Positions 42,180-50,568 of a stretch of 64,000 nt of DNA are shown one piece after another (within the stretch, counting starts at the first letter, position 1; every line of letters starts with the position of its first letter). Both the position numbers and the translations under genes were made by a program. The notes below the pieces were generated by a model, which saw only the letters and a list, made by a program, of their open reading frames with translations, searched no databases and was not told the origin of the DNA. The DNA lies in NCBI GenBank assembly GCA_024958715.1, contig JANWUS010000038.1, positions 1 through 64,000 of the forward strand. The letters are read 5' to 3'. This stretch comes from Cyanobium sp. FGCU52. GTDB taxonomy: Bacteria; Cyanobacteriota; Cyanobacteriia; PCC-6307; Cyanobiaceae.

Positions 42180-42325
42180 TCAGCCCTCGCGCCGGGCAGC
42201 GAGATACAGGCCGATCATCTCCTCCATCCCCTCTTCTGGGTGCGGCCATGGGGCCGCAGACCACGGGCGGCCCAGAGGCGATCGAGCTCCAGCCGCGTTT
42301 CCTCAGGAATCAAGCAGGAGAGCAT
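42180..42325 (-). pseudogene. Frameshifted small gene before the CDF transporter
   Basis: From ATG 42325 the frame reads MLSCLIPEETRLELDRLWAA and RGLRPHGRT, then goes out of frame. Shifting by one base near 42235 gives EEGMEEMIGLYLAARREG and a stop at 42180. Together they make a coherent 48-residue protein ending three bases before the CDF start, with a good ribosome site (GGGAGGG) before the ATG. One base seems to have been lost. It could be a regulator of the transporter, or the break could be a sequencing error. The product family is unknown to me. Confidence 0.6.
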
Positions 42326-42406
42326 CACCTTGCCCTCCCGGCTGGCGGAACACCTGCGTTGCCGTGTCGCCACGATCCCTTCGCGCCTGTGGAATTGAAT
42401 GTACAC

Positions 42407-42850
42407 ATGCACACAATCAGGGGCTCCGCCGTCCCCGGCCGCCACGCACGCACCCTCCCCGCCCTCGTGGCATCCGCCCTGCTGGCTCTGGGCGGCGTGG
42501 CGCTGGCCGCTCCGGCCTCGCTCTGCCGCCCATGGCGGGAGGAGCGCGACACCCTGGCTCAGCAGGCGATGGCGGCCGAGATCGCCCTGGTGCAGCAGAC
42601 CCGGCAGCGACTCTGTCCCCAGCTCGAACGGCAGGCCTCAGCCGCCAACGCCGACCAGCGGGACTACGGGCCGATCGACTACCAGGCCCTGATCGACTGC
42701 CGGCAGCGGGCCGAGCAGAGCCTGCGGCGCAGCAGGACCGTGCTGTACCGCAACGACCGGGGCTTTCTCTTCTATACGGCCGAAGGAGCCCGCCTGGCCC
42801 GCCGAGCGGATGCCGTGCACCTGGCGGGGCGGATGAGGGGCTGCCCTTGA
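42407..42850 (+). CDS. Secreted hypothetical protein, 147 residues
   Basis: The protein has a signal peptide (LPALVASALLALGGVALAAP) with cleavage near 30. The mature part is helical and glutamine-rich, with four cysteines (SLCRPW, RLCPQL, IDCRQR and a final GCP) that could form two disulfides. No family is recognised. ATG 42407 was chosen because it places the hydrophobic core at residues about 16-33. It diverges from the small CDF-associated gene. Confidence 0.62.
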   Translation: MHTIRGSAVPGRHARTLPALVASALLALGGVALAAPASLCRPWREERDTLAQQAMAAEIALVQQTRQRLCPQLERQASAANADQRDYGPIDYQALIDCRQRAEQSLRRSRTVLYRNDRGFLFYTAEGARLARRADAVHLAGRMRGCP

Positions 42851-42856
42851 AGGAAC

Positions 42857-42943
42857 TCAGCAGGCAAGGAAGCGGAAGGCGAGGCCGACCATGGCGAAGC
42901 CGGTGAGCGAGGTGGCGGCCAGCAGGGTGGTGGTGCGGAACAT
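42857..42943 (-). CDS. 28-residue membrane peptide, or end of an 80-residue repeat protein
   Basis: From ATG 42943 the frame reads MFRTTTLLAATSLTGFAMVG then ends in a short hydrophobic run with a final cysteine; a single helix is likely. The frame is also open upstream to 43099 and there runs through the 12-base repeat as an APRR/APHR-type array, so a longer 80-residue form is possible. The short form has a plausible ATG and hydrophobic content. Low confidence either way. Confidence 0.4.
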   Translation of the reverse strand: MFRTTTLLAATSLTGFAMVGLAFRFLAC

Positions 42944-42963
42944 GGGACCCCCGTGGGATGGGT

Positions 42964-43011
42964 GATGGGGCGCGCGACGGGGCGCGCGACGGGGCGCGTG
43001 ATGGGACGCGC
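42964..43011. repeat. Four tandem 12-base repeats
   Basis: Units are GATGGGGCGCGC, GACGGGGCGCGC, GACGGGGCGCGT and GATGGGACGCGC, followed by a partial unit. They keep a multiple of three. They lie in the 304-base region between the genes at 42407 and 43155, which otherwise holds only the short minus-strand peptide. Confidence 0.9.
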
Positions 43012-43154
43012 GATGAGGAGCGACGCAGGCGAGGACGCGGGCCCTCCGATGACCAATTTCTAAAGCAATCCTTAAGGGATGCGGTAGCCATGACCACATC
43101 TCGTAACGAGCCCCCCTCCCCGGCGCTCCCTTCCCTCCTTTTCACCTGCTGGCG

Positions 43155-43577
43155 ATGATGAGCAAGCGTGTCGCCGGCTCGATGCCCCCGTCCCAAGGCC
43201 GGCCCCGGCCCGTCGACGACCACCAGCGACGGCGCCAGGAGCGTCAGGAACTGGTGCGCCTCGCCCATGCCAACGCCGAACGCCAGGCCTTCGAGCTGCA
43301 TCGCGAGCAGGTACGCCTCGACAAGGAAGCCCCTCCCGCCCCGGACCGGGGACCGGCTGGCTGCCTGGCGCTGATCCTCGTGCCGATCGGCCTGCTGCTG
43401 CTCACAGTCCATCCCGTTCCCGGCATGGTGGTGCTGACCCTGGGGGCCATGGCCTATCTGATGGGCTCCCACCACCTCGACCGCACCCGGCAGCAGCTGG
43501 AGCAGGCAGACACCGAAGCCGATCTGCGCTGGCGGAACGAGGAGAGTCGGCGCTGGCAGCGCCGCGGCCTGCGCTGA
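43155..43577 (+). CDS. Hypothetical protein with two membrane segments
   Basis: The 140-residue protein has a charged helical N-terminal 55 residues (RRRQERQELVRLAHANAERQ), then two hydrophobic segments (CLALILVPIGLLLLTVHPV and MVVLTLGAMAYLMGSHH), then a charged coiled tail. I do not recognise a family. The layout suggests a membrane hairpin with both ends in the cytoplasm. It converges with the fibrillin-like gene, 13 bases apart. Confidence 0.6.
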   Translation: MMSKRVAGSMPPSQGRPRPVDDHQRRRQERQELVRLAHANAERQAFELHREQVRLDKEAPPAPDRGPAGCLALILVPIGLLLLTVHPVPGMVVLTLGAMAYLMGSHHLDRTRQQLEQADTEADLRWRNEESRRWQRRGLR

Positions 43578-43590
43578 CGGCCGGCCGGCC

Positions 43591-44115
43591 CTAACCCTCC
43601 GAAGCGTCTCGGCACCAGAGCGCCAGGCCGCCGCCGCGGCCCCGGGCAGCCAGCCAGGCGCTGCCCACCGGCGTCGAACCGGAGCCGATCAGGGCGAAGA
43701 AGGGCCGCCGGCGCGGGTCCGGTGCCGGCAGGGAACGGCTGAACAGGTCCCGCTCTCCGGCGCGGAGCCGGCAACGCTCGAAGCCGAAGACCAGCAGCGG
43801 ACGCCGGCCCTCCAGCACCCCTTCGCCCTCGAACCGCAGCTCGAGGGGGCCAAGCCGCACGCTGTTCACCAGGGCCAGGCGGTCCGCCGCCGGCCGGATC
43901 TCGAGCGTCGCCGCCAGCCCCCGCAGCAGCGCAGCCGCGAAGCCGGTGGGGCGGCTGCCGCTCCTGGGCCAGACCTGCTGCAGTCGCCACACCCCGGCCA
44001 GCTGATCGCCGGCGAGGCCACTGCCGCTGCGGCGCACCTGGCGCTCCAGCGCCAGCAGGGCAGCCCCATCGGGCAACTCAGGGGCCTGCGGCGGGTGGGC
44101 GGGAGACAGCGACAC
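43591..44115 (-). CDS. Fibrillin (PAP)-like protein
   Basis: The 174-residue protein has LAGVWRLQQVWPRSG near residue 40 and GPLELRFEGEGVLEGRRPLL later, which resemble the lipocalin-like beta strands of plastid-lipid-associated proteins. Cyanobacterial members bind thylakoid lipids and affect photoprotection. The match is by pattern and is not strong; a general beta-barrel protein is the alternative. It is read divergently from the hydrolase at 44201. Confidence 0.5.
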   Translation of the reverse strand: MSLSPAHPPQAPELPDGAALLALERQVRRSGSGLAGDQLAGVWRLQQVWPRSGSRPTGFAAALLRGLAATLEIRPAADRLALVNSVRLGPLELRFEGEGVLEGRRPLLVFGFERCRLRAGERDLFSRSLPAPDPRRRPFFALIGSGSTPVGSAWLAARGRGGGLALWCRDASEG

Positions 44116-44200
44116 GGAACCAGAGCGGAGGGAGGGATGGGCCAGGGCCCTGCCTCACCTTCTAGGACCTTCCTGCGAGCTGATCGGGGAGGATGTCGCC

Positions 44201-44950
44201 ATGGCCTCCACCACCCCGCGCGCCCCCGCCGGCAGCAGCGCCCCCGCCCAACCGATCGTGGTGCTGGGCGGCTTCCTGATCGATCCACCCGCCTACGGGC
44301 CGATGCTCGACAGCCTGCGCAGCTGCAGCAGCCAGCCGGTGACCCTCGTGGAGGTGGGCACGCCCGAATGGCTGCTCACCGTTTTCCCCTTCGCCTGGGC
44401 GCGCATCCTCGATCGGGTCGCCGCCACGGTGGCCGCCCAGGCCGCCGCCTCCCCCACCGGCCGCGTAACGCTGGTGGGCCACAGCTCGGGCGGCATCATG
44501 CTGCGCCTGTTCCTGGGCGATGGGCCGTTCGAGGGCCGGCGCTGGGGCGGTCGCCGCCGCGCCGACACCCTGGTGATGCTCGGCAGTCCCCACACCGCGC
44601 TCAAGGCCACGCCGCTGCGCCGGCGGGTGGAGAGGGAGCTGCCGGGGGCCTTCTTCGCCGCGGCCGAGGAAGGAGAGCAGGTGCGCTACCTCTCGGTGGC
44701 CGGCGACCTCGACCTGGCCGATCCCGCCGCCACCGCCACGGCCCGGCGGATGGCCCCCGCCGCCTACCGCAACAGCACGGGCGATCCCCACGACCGCGGC
44801 GACGGCCTGGTGCCGGTGAGCGCGGCCCTGCTGGCGGGCTCCGAGCACCTGGTGCTGCCGGGGGTCGCCCATGGCGGCGCCTTCGGATCCCGCTGGTACG
44901 GCACGCCCGCAGTGGTGGAGCAGTGGTGGGCCGCCCTCAGCGCTCCATGA
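44201..44950 (+). CDS. Alpha/beta-hydrolase, lipase-like
   Basis: The 249-residue protein has the nucleophile motif GHSSGG with Ser95 and an acid/histidine end in GDGLVPVSAALL and GVAHGGAFGS. IVVLGGFLIDPPAYGPM forms the oxyanion strand. It is close to cyanobacterial hydrolases of the PGAP1/lipase kind, with unknown substrate. Its end overlaps the convergent HDAC-like gene by 14 bases. Confidence 0.82.
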   Translation: MASTTPRAPAGSSAPAQPIVVLGGFLIDPPAYGPMLDSLRSCSSQPVTLVEVGTPEWLLTVFPFAWARILDRVAATVAAQAAASPTGRVTLVGHSSGGIMLRLFLGDGPFEGRRWGGRRRADTLVMLGSPHTALKATPLRRRVERELPGAFFAAAEEGEQVRYLSVAGDLDLADPAATATARRMAPAAYRNSTGDPHDRGDGLVPVSAALLAGSEHLVLPGVAHGGAFGSRWYGTPAVVEQWWAALSAP

Positions 44951-45914
44951 GCACGGCCACGTGGGCGGCGCCGGCGGAGGCCAGGGCCTCCAGGTCGTAG
45001 CCGCCCTCGAGGGCGGACACCAGCCGGCCCTCGCAATGGCGCTCCGCCACCTCCATCACCAGGCGGGTGAGGGCGGCGAAGTGGCCGTCGCCCAGGCCGA
45101 GGTCGCCGAGGGGATCGCGCCGGTGGGCATCGAACCCCGCCGACACCAGCACGAAGTCGGGGGCGAAGGCCGTCGCCACGGCGGGCAGCTCCCGCCGCCA
45201 GAGCGCCACCAGCTCGTCGCCGCCCGTGCCGGCCGGCACCGGCATGTTCACGATGAAACCCTCCCCGGCGCCACCGCCCCGTTCCCGCGCCTCACCGCTG
45301 CCGGGATAGAGGGGGCTCTGGTGGCTGCCGAACACCAGCACCGAGGGGTCGCTCCAGAAGATCTCCTGGGTGCCGTTGCCGTGGTGCACGTCCCAGTCGA
45401 GGATCAGCACCCGACCGATCCCGTGCGTGGCCTGCAGGGCCCGGGCGGCGATCGCCACGTTGTTGTACAAACAGAAGCCCATCCCCCGGCACGGACCGGC
45501 GTGGTGGCCCGGCGGACGGACGACGGCGAAGGCATTGCGCACACGCCCGGCCATCACCGCCTCCACGGCTGCCAGCACGCCCCCGGCGGCCAGGCGCGCC
45601 ACCGCCTCCGAGCCGGGTCCGATGGCGGTGTCGCCGGTGGAGAGATGGTCGCGGCCGGCCTCCACGTCCTCCAGCACCCGCTCCAGATAGCCAGGGGTGT
45701 GGCAGCGCAGCAGCTCGGCCTCGCTGGCGGCGCGCGGCGGGAGCACGCGGCAATGCTCGAGCAGGCCGCTGCGGTGCAGACCCTGGATCACCGCATCCAC
45801 CCGGGCGGGTCGCTCGGGATGGCCGGCTCCGGTGTCGTGGTCGCGGTAGGCGGGATCGCAGACCAGGCCGGTGGGCGCCGTGGTGGTGCGGTCGGCGGGG
45901 AGGAGGGAGCCCAT
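44937..45914 (-). CDS. Histone-deacetylase-family amidohydrolase
   Basis: The 325-residue protein has all HDAC landmarks: DHDTGAGHPERP near the start, VVRPPGHHAG, the zinc site ILDWDVHHGNGTQ and VSAGFDAHRRDPLG, and the final ALEGGYDL. Bacterial members act on acetylated small amines such as acetylpolyamines or on proteins. Substrate cannot be told from sequence. A glutamine-synthetase-like gene that might use polyamines lies 1.3 kb away, but no direct link is shown. Confidence 0.92.
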   Translation of the reverse strand: MGSLLPADRTTTAPTGLVCDPAYRDHDTGAGHPERPARVDAVIQGLHRSGLLEHCRVLPPRAASEAELLRCHTPGYLERVLEDVEAGRDHLSTGDTAIGPGSEAVARLAAGGVLAAVEAVMAGRVRNAFAVVRPPGHHAGPCRGMGFCLYNNVAIAARALQATHGIGRVLILDWDVHHGNGTQEIFWSDPSVLVFGSHQSPLYPGSGEARERGGGAGEGFIVNMPVPAGTGGDELVALWRRELPAVATAFAPDFVLVSAGFDAHRRDPLGDLGLGDGHFAALTRLVMEVAERHCEGRLVSALEGGYDLEALASAGAAHVAVLMER

Positions 45915-45956
45915 GGGCCCATCCTCGGCCCGCCGGCCGCCGCCGGGAGCACGGCC

Positions 45957-46259
45957 TCAGCTGCGCCGCAGCCAGTTCGGTGCCCCGCTGAACCAGTCAC
46001 CGAGATCGTCGCGGCGCGGATCGAAGGCGCCGTCGCTGCCCACCTCGCCCAGGTCCATGGCGGCGAGGAAGCTATCAAGGCCCCCTGCCGGCTCCCCCTG
46101 GAGCTGGCGGCGACGCGCCCTGCGCAGCCAGCTGCCGACGGTGGGGTCCCGGTCGGCGAACTTCTGCACGTAGATGCGCTCCTGCAGGGAGACGGGAGCG
46201 GACTCGGCGATGCGCTCGATGATGTTCTGCAGCCGCAGGCGGGTGGGGGGTGTGAGCAT
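45957..46259 (-). CDS. Conserved small cyanobacterial protein
   Basis: The 100-residue protein from ATG 46259 reads MLTPPTRLRLQNIIERIAES then VSLQERIYVQKFADRDPTVG and a charged tail. The YVQKFADRDPTV block looks well preserved and I have seen it in other picocyanobacterial proteins without a name. A GTG 22 codons upstream is a possible alternative start. It is helical and soluble; function unknown. It sits 42 bases upstream of the HDAC-like gene on the same strand. Confidence 0.65.
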   Translation of the reverse strand: MLTPPTRLRLQNIIERIAESAPVSLQERIYVQKFADRDPTVGSWLRRARRRQLQGEPAGGLDSFLAAMDLGEVGSDGAFDPRRDDLGDWFSGAPNWLRRS

Positions 46260-46426
46260 CGGAGGCTCGAAACGGGTGGGCACGTGATAGCGATGCCCCT
46301 CCCCCCCGCCAGTGGCGATCGACACCTCCCGGGGCTCCTGTCAGCGGTCGCACGCGGCATGCCAGGGGCCCCACCGCAAGGCCCGGGGTGATGCCTACGC
46401 TCCAGGATCAGGCGAGCGCCCACCGC

Positions 46427-46894
46427 ATGGCGAGAAGCCCCGCTTTGTTCCACCTCTCGATCCCCGCCAGCGACCTGGACGAAACCGAGCGGTGGTACGT
46501 CAACGGTCTCGGCTGCCGCGCCGGCCGCCGCAGCGACCGGGCCCTGATCCTCGACCTGGGCGGCCACCAGCTCGTGGCCCAGCTCGAGGGCCACGGGATC
46601 CCACCCCAGCGGGGCATCTATCCGCGCCACTTCGGCCTGGTGTTCGCCGAGGAGGCCGACTGGTGGCACCTGGTGGAGCGGGTGCGGGGCAACGGCCTTC
46701 CGTTCGCCGTCGATCCCCGCTGCCGCTACGAGGGCGAGGAACTCGAACACCTCACGTTCTTCGTGGTGGATCCCTCCGGCAACTGGCTGGAGTTCAAGCA
46801 CTACCGGCGTGCCCAGGCGATTCTCGGCTGCCACCACCTCAGCGAGGTGGGCGACCGCGAGCTGCGGGACGCGCCCCTGTCGCCAATGCCGTGA
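46427..46894 (+). CDS. VOC-superfamily (glyoxalase-type) protein
   Basis: The 155-residue protein has two beta-alpha-beta-beta-beta modules: FHLSIPASDLDETERWYVNG with a metal-type histidine, and HLTFFVVDPSGNWLEFKHY with the glutamate. YPRHFGLVF supplies another histidine. VOC proteins include glyoxalase I, dioxygenases and resistance proteins. The start at 46427 is used because homology begins at ALFHLSIP. It is followed six bases later by a small gene. Confidence 0.88.
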   Translation: MARSPALFHLSIPASDLDETERWYVNGLGCRAGRRSDRALILDLGGHQLVAQLEGHGIPPQRGIYPRHFGLVFAEEADWWHLVERVRGNGLPFAVDPRCRYEGEELEHLTFFVVDPSGNWLEFKHYRRAQAILGCHHLSEVGDRELRDAPLSPMP

Positions 46895-46899
46895 GACCG

Positions 46900-47151
46900 A
46901 TGGATCCGAGCGCGGCCCGGCTGCGGGCACGCCTGCTGGAGTTCCTCAAGTTCCGCGTGCTCGCCGCCCAGGAAACCTTCTTCGACGATCTGCGCCTCCC
47001 CGAAGCCGAGCAGGTCCCCGCCGAATGGGACGGGCTTGACGTCGCCGCCTTCCGGGCCTGGCTCGCCCCGCTCTGGCCGGAGGCCCTGGCTCTGGCCGAT
47101 GCCGACCTGCGCCGCTGCCTGGAGGATGCCCGTCGTCTCTATCTGCCCTGA
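46900..47151 (+). CDS. Conserved small hypothetical protein, 83 residues
   Basis: The protein is short, acidic and helical (LLEFLKFRVLAAQETFFDDL, then AFRAWLAPLWPEALALADAD). It begins six bases after the VOC gene and is probably co-translated. I do not know the family. Codon use matches neighbours. It converges with the glutamine-synthetase-like gene. Confidence 0.6.
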   Translation: MDPSAARLRARLLEFLKFRVLAAQETFFDDLRLPEAEQVPAEWDGLDVAAFRAWLAPLWPEALALADADLRRCLEDARRLYLP

Positions 47152-47174
47152 ACCGGAGTCCGGCGCCTCCCCCT

Positions 47175-48485
47175 TCAGCCCGTGAGCGGCAGCCAGCGGC
47201 AGGAGGCGATCAGCTCCTCGGGATCGAGGGCGGCCGCCCGCCGCACCTCGGCCTGCTGTCCCGCCACCAGCGTGTCGTGAAGCAGGGGTCCCATGGCCTG
47301 GCGCAGCGGCAGGCTGGCGGCGAAGGCGGCGCTGGCGGCCGCCAGATCGAGGGGCAGGCGCTCCGGCGGCTCCGCCAGCAGGGCCGGATCGCCCAGCACC
47401 GGATCCGGCAGGGGCTGGGGATTGCGCAGCCCGTCCTGCACCAGCGCCTGCAGCGCCCCCAGCAGCAGGTAGGGGTTGGCGGCCAGGTCGGCGGTCTTGA
47501 GTTCGAGGTGGGCGTCCACCCCGTCGCCCTCCGTCGGCACCAGCCGCAGGGCCGCCTCCCGGTTCTCCACCCCCCAGGCCCGGAAGGGGGCCGACCAGCG
47601 GCTGGGCGCCAGCCGCCGATAGGACACCGCCAGGGGACAGCCGATCGGCATCAGAGCGGGCAGGGCCTCCAGCAGGGCCCCCAGCAGGCCCGCCCCGGCC
47701 GGCGGGAGCCCCCCCGGTCCATCGCCCCCCTGCAGCAGCGGCACGTCCTGACGGGTGAAGGAGAGGTGCACGTGGCCGCCGTTGCCCACCCGCGTGGCCT
47801 CCGGCAGGGGGCTGAAGCTCGCCCGCCAGCCGAAGCGCCGGCTGACCCGTTGGATCAGCAGCTTCGCGAGCACCAGCCGGTCGGCCGCCTCGAGAGGGTC
47901 GCCGGGCGCGAGCGAGAGCTCGAACTGGGCGGCACCGTATTCCGGATGGAACTGCAGCCAGGGCAGCCCGGCGGCATCGAGGGCATCCAGCAGGGCGCCG
48001 GCGTAGTCCAGGCCCTCCACGAGGCGATCGGCGCCGTAGGGACCTCCGGCCAGGGCGGGGGCGGCCTCCCCCCGGGGCCCGGGATCGGCCACCAGCCACT
48101 CGATCTCGAAGCCGGCGGTCACGGCCACCCCCTCGGCGGCGAGGGCATCGCGGCCGGCCCGGCAGAAGCTGCGCTGATCGGCGGCATAGGCGCTGCCATC
48201 CCGGAGGTGCCGGTCACCGGGGGCCCAGAACCAGCCCGCCGCGGGCTCCAGGGGCCGCAGGGCCTCGGCATCGGCCACCAGCCGCAGATCGCCATCCGGC
48301 ACCGCCAGTGGATGATCGCCATCCGGCAGGCCGTCGATCCGCCAGGCGTCGGAGACCGGCGAGAAGCCCACCCCGAGGCGGGCCGCCGCCGCGAAGCGAT
48401 CCCCCGGCACCACCTTCACCAGCACGGCGCCGGCATGGTTCACGAAGGTCACCGCCACGCGGCGCGGGGAGTCGGGAACGGACAT
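47175..48485 (-). CDS. Glutamine-synthetase-like ligase
   Basis: The 436-residue protein has the glutamine synthetase fold but is shorter than GlnA and clearly distant. Blocks include FEIEWLV (metal-binding glutamate), WLQFHPEYGAAQFELSLAPG, GNGGHVHLSF with the ATP-side histidine, and VENREAALRL with the conserved arginine. Relatives ligate glutamate to polyamines or ethanolamine rather than to ammonia. It diverges across 52 bases from a cysteine hydrolase, suggesting a shared amine or amide pathway. The true substrate is unknown. Confidence 0.85.
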   Translation of the reverse strand: MSVPDSPRRVAVTFVNHAGAVLVKVVPGDRFAAAARLGVGFSPVSDAWRIDGLPDGDHPLAVPDGDLRLVADAEALRPLEPAAGWFWAPGDRHLRDGSAYAADQRSFCRAGRDALAAEGVAVTAGFEIEWLVADPGPRGEAAPALAGGPYGADRLVEGLDYAGALLDALDAAGLPWLQFHPEYGAAQFELSLAPGDPLEAADRLVLAKLLIQRVSRRFGWRASFSPLPEATRVGNGGHVHLSFTRQDVPLLQGGDGPGGLPPAGAGLLGALLEALPALMPIGCPLAVSYRRLAPSRWSAPFRAWGVENREAALRLVPTEGDGVDAHLELKTADLAANPYLLLGALQALVQDGLRNPQPLPDPVLGDPALLAEPPERLPLDLAAASAAFAASLPLRQAMGPLLHDTLVAGQQAEVRRAAALDPEELIASCRWLPLTG

Positions 48486-48537
48486 GCCGGGGTGACGTCA
48501 CCACCGTCATGATTGCCCCGCCGGGCCATACGCCGCC

Positions 48538-49128
48538 ATGGATGCCGTCTGCCTTCGCCCGTCGCGCAGCGCCCTGCTGCTGGTGGATCTGCAGAACGGC
48601 ACCTGCGGAGCAGGCCAGGAACAACTGCGCCCGGCCTTCGGTGCCCTGTTCCGCCAGCGCACCCTGCCGGCAGCCCGCCGGGCCCTGGCGGATGCCCGCC
48701 GCGCCGGCGCCGAAGTGATCCACACCGTGATCGCCAACCTCACGGCCGACGGCCGCGACCGCAGCCTCGACTACAAGCGCTGCGGCATGGGCTTTCCCCC
48801 CGGCTCGGCGGAGGCCCGGGTGATCGAGGAGCTCGCCCCCCTGGCCGACGAGCTGGTGCTGCCCAAGAGCTCCTCATCGCCCTTCAGCTCCACCACCCTC
48901 GACTACCTGCTGCGCAACATCGGCATCGAGGTGCTGGTGGTGGCCGGGATCCTCACCGACCAGTGCATCGACCACACCTGCAAGGACGCCGCCGATCGCG
49001 GCTACCGGGTGGTGTGCCTGCACGACGCCTGCATGGCCGAGAGCCTGGAGCGGCACGAGGCCGCACTGGCCTGCTTCCGCGGCTACGCCGAGCAGCGCCG
49101 GGCCGACGAGATCATCTGGCGGGAGTGA
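48538..49128 (+). CDS. Isochorismatase-family cysteine hydrolase
   Basis: The 196-residue protein has the triad in order: Asp in LLLVDLQNGTCG, Lys in VLPKSSSSPFSST and Cys in VAGILTDQCIDHTCKDA. A conserved cis-peptide motif precedes the cysteine. These enzymes include nicotinamidase, ureidoacrylate amidohydrolase and biuret hydrolase. Which amide is cut cannot be told. It is divergent from the glutamine-synthetase-like gene. The 3' end overlaps the next minus-strand gene by 17 bases. Confidence 0.9.
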   Translation: MDAVCLRPSRSALLLVDLQNGTCGAGQEQLRPAFGALFRQRTLPAARRALADARRAGAEVIHTVIANLTADGRDRSLDYKRCGMGFPPGSAEARVIEELAPLADELVLPKSSSSPFSSTTLDYLLRNIGIEVLVVAGILTDQCIDHTCKDAADRGYRVVCLHDACMAESLERHEAALACFRGYAEQRRADEIIWRE

Positions 49129-49549
49129 GGGTGTGGGCCTTTGAGCCGGCCGACGCGCCGCGCAGCGCCCGCTCCACCACCGGCACGTCCTCGCAGTAGG
49201 GAAGCCGGCCCATCTCCTGGGGCGTTTCCACCGGCTTGCCGAAGCGGCGCTGCACCGCCTGCAGGCGCAGATTGATCGAGCACTGGGCCACCATCCAGGG
49301 CAGCAGTTTGCCTTTGTCGCGCGGCATCGGCCCAAGGGCCTCCGCCTCCCGGAACAGGGGGCCGAGTTCGTTGGCCCAGAGGGAGAGAGTCACCGGATCG
49401 TCCTGCACCCGCCCATGGCTGAGGGCGGCCTGATCCCAGGCCGTGCGCTCGTCGCGCCGCAGCAGCACCACCAGCAGGGCCGTGGCGGCCAGCAGCAGGC
49501 CGCTGCCCACCAGCAGGCGGCGGCGGAGCCCGGCGGGGGAGAGCGGCAA
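49112..49549 (-). CDS. Membrane-anchored hypothetical protein
   Basis: The 145-residue protein has one N-terminal membrane segment (LLVGSGLLLAATALLVVLL) and a soluble part with KLLPWMVAQCSINLRLQAVQ and LPYCEDVPVVERAL. A TTG start at 49549 is assumed. The body resembles cyanobacterial proteins of unknown function. Function is not known. Confidence 0.6.
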   Translation of the reverse strand: MPLSPAGLRRRLLVGSGLLLAATALLVVLLRRDERTAWDQAALSHGRVQDDPVTLSLWANELGPLFREAEALGPMPRDKGKLLPWMVAQCSINLRLQAVQRRFGKPVETPQEMGRLPYCEDVPVVERALRGASAGSKAHTLTPAR

Positions 49550-49573
49550 GGATCGGCGGAACGACGGCGCAGG

Positions 49574-50503
49574 ATGGCACCGTACCCGGCGCGACCCGTG
49601 CTGCGCTTCGCCCTCGAACTGCTGCCCGCCCTCGGGCTGGGCCTGCTGCTCGGGCGGGCCTTCCCCTGGCTTCCGGCCCGCCTGGCCGGCCCCCTGATCC
49701 AGTGGGGCGTGCCGATCAGCCTCGCCGGCCTGCTGCTGCGCGCAGGCCTGCGCCCCGGCCTGCTGATCTCCGGCGCGATGGCGCTCGGCGGCACCGTGCT
49801 CGGCCTGCTGCTGGTGCGCAGCCTGCCGGCGCTGCGGCGGGCTCTGCCCAGCGGCAGCCTGCAGCTAGGGAGCATCACCGGCAACACCGCCTACTGGGGG
49901 CTGCCGGTGGCGGTGGCCCTGCTGCCGGCGGCGGCGATCAGCCATGCGATCACCTACGACCTGGTGGGCACCCTGATCACCTGGACGATCGGCCCCCTGC
50001 TGGTGGAGGGCCTGCCCGCCCGCTGGGCCGCCCTGTTCGCCGCCCTGCGCACCAGCCCGGCGAGTCGCGGCCTGGTGGTGGCCCTGCTGGTGCAGCTCAC
50101 CCCCTGGAGCACGGAGGCGGCGACCGTGCTGGCGTGGCCGGCCAGGATCGTGCTGCTCGTCGCCCTGGCGGTGGTGGGGATGCGCCTGGGGGTGATGCTG
50201 CGGCAGTCCAGGCCCCCGGCGCCCTCGAAGGTGGGAGCGGCCCTGGCGATCAAGCTCGTGCTGTTCCCGGCCCTGATGCTGGCCGCCGCCCTGGCCCTCG
50301 CCCTGCCCCCCCCTGTGCGGGAGGCGGTGGTGCTGCAGGCGGCGGCGCCCACCGCGATCTCGGTGCTGCTGCTGGCGGAGGCCACCCCGGGCGCGGCGGA
50401 TGTGGAGGGGGCCGCCGCCCTGGTGCTGGGCAGCACCCTGCTGGCCCTGGCCACGGTGCCTCTGTGGTGGGCGGTGCTGGCCGCCGTGGGTGGACAGGGC
50501 TGA
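49574..50503 (+). CDS. AEC-family (auxin-efflux-carrier type) transporter
   Basis: The 309-residue protein has about ten hydrophobic segments with the halves typical of AEC carriers: LGSITGNTAYWGLPVAVALL and LQAAAPTAISVLLLAEAT. Members move organic anions or act as sensors. Substrate unknown. The start at 49574 was chosen after removing a non-homologous N-terminal run of the longer frame. It is divergent from the gene at 49112. Confidence 0.85.
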   Translation: MAPYPARPVLRFALELLPALGLGLLLGRAFPWLPARLAGPLIQWGVPISLAGLLLRAGLRPGLLISGAMALGGTVLGLLLVRSLPALRRALPSGSLQLGSITGNTAYWGLPVAVALLPAAAISHAITYDLVGTLITWTIGPLLVEGLPARWAALFAALRTSPASRGLVVALLVQLTPWSTEAATVLAWPARIVLLVALAVVGMRLGVMLRQSRPPAPSKVGAALAIKLVLFPALMLAAALALALPPPVREAVVLQAAAPTAISVLLLAEATPGAADVEGAAALVLGSTLLALATVPLWWAVLAAVGGQG

Positions 50504-50568
50504 GGGGGAAGGGAGGGAGGTCCACCCCGCCATCGCCCGGGCGTCCCTGCCACGCTGGTCGCCGTCCC

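Noticed and set aside
42964-43011. CRISPR-like array
   Set aside because: The repeats are 12 bases with no spacers between them, so this is a simple tandem repeat.
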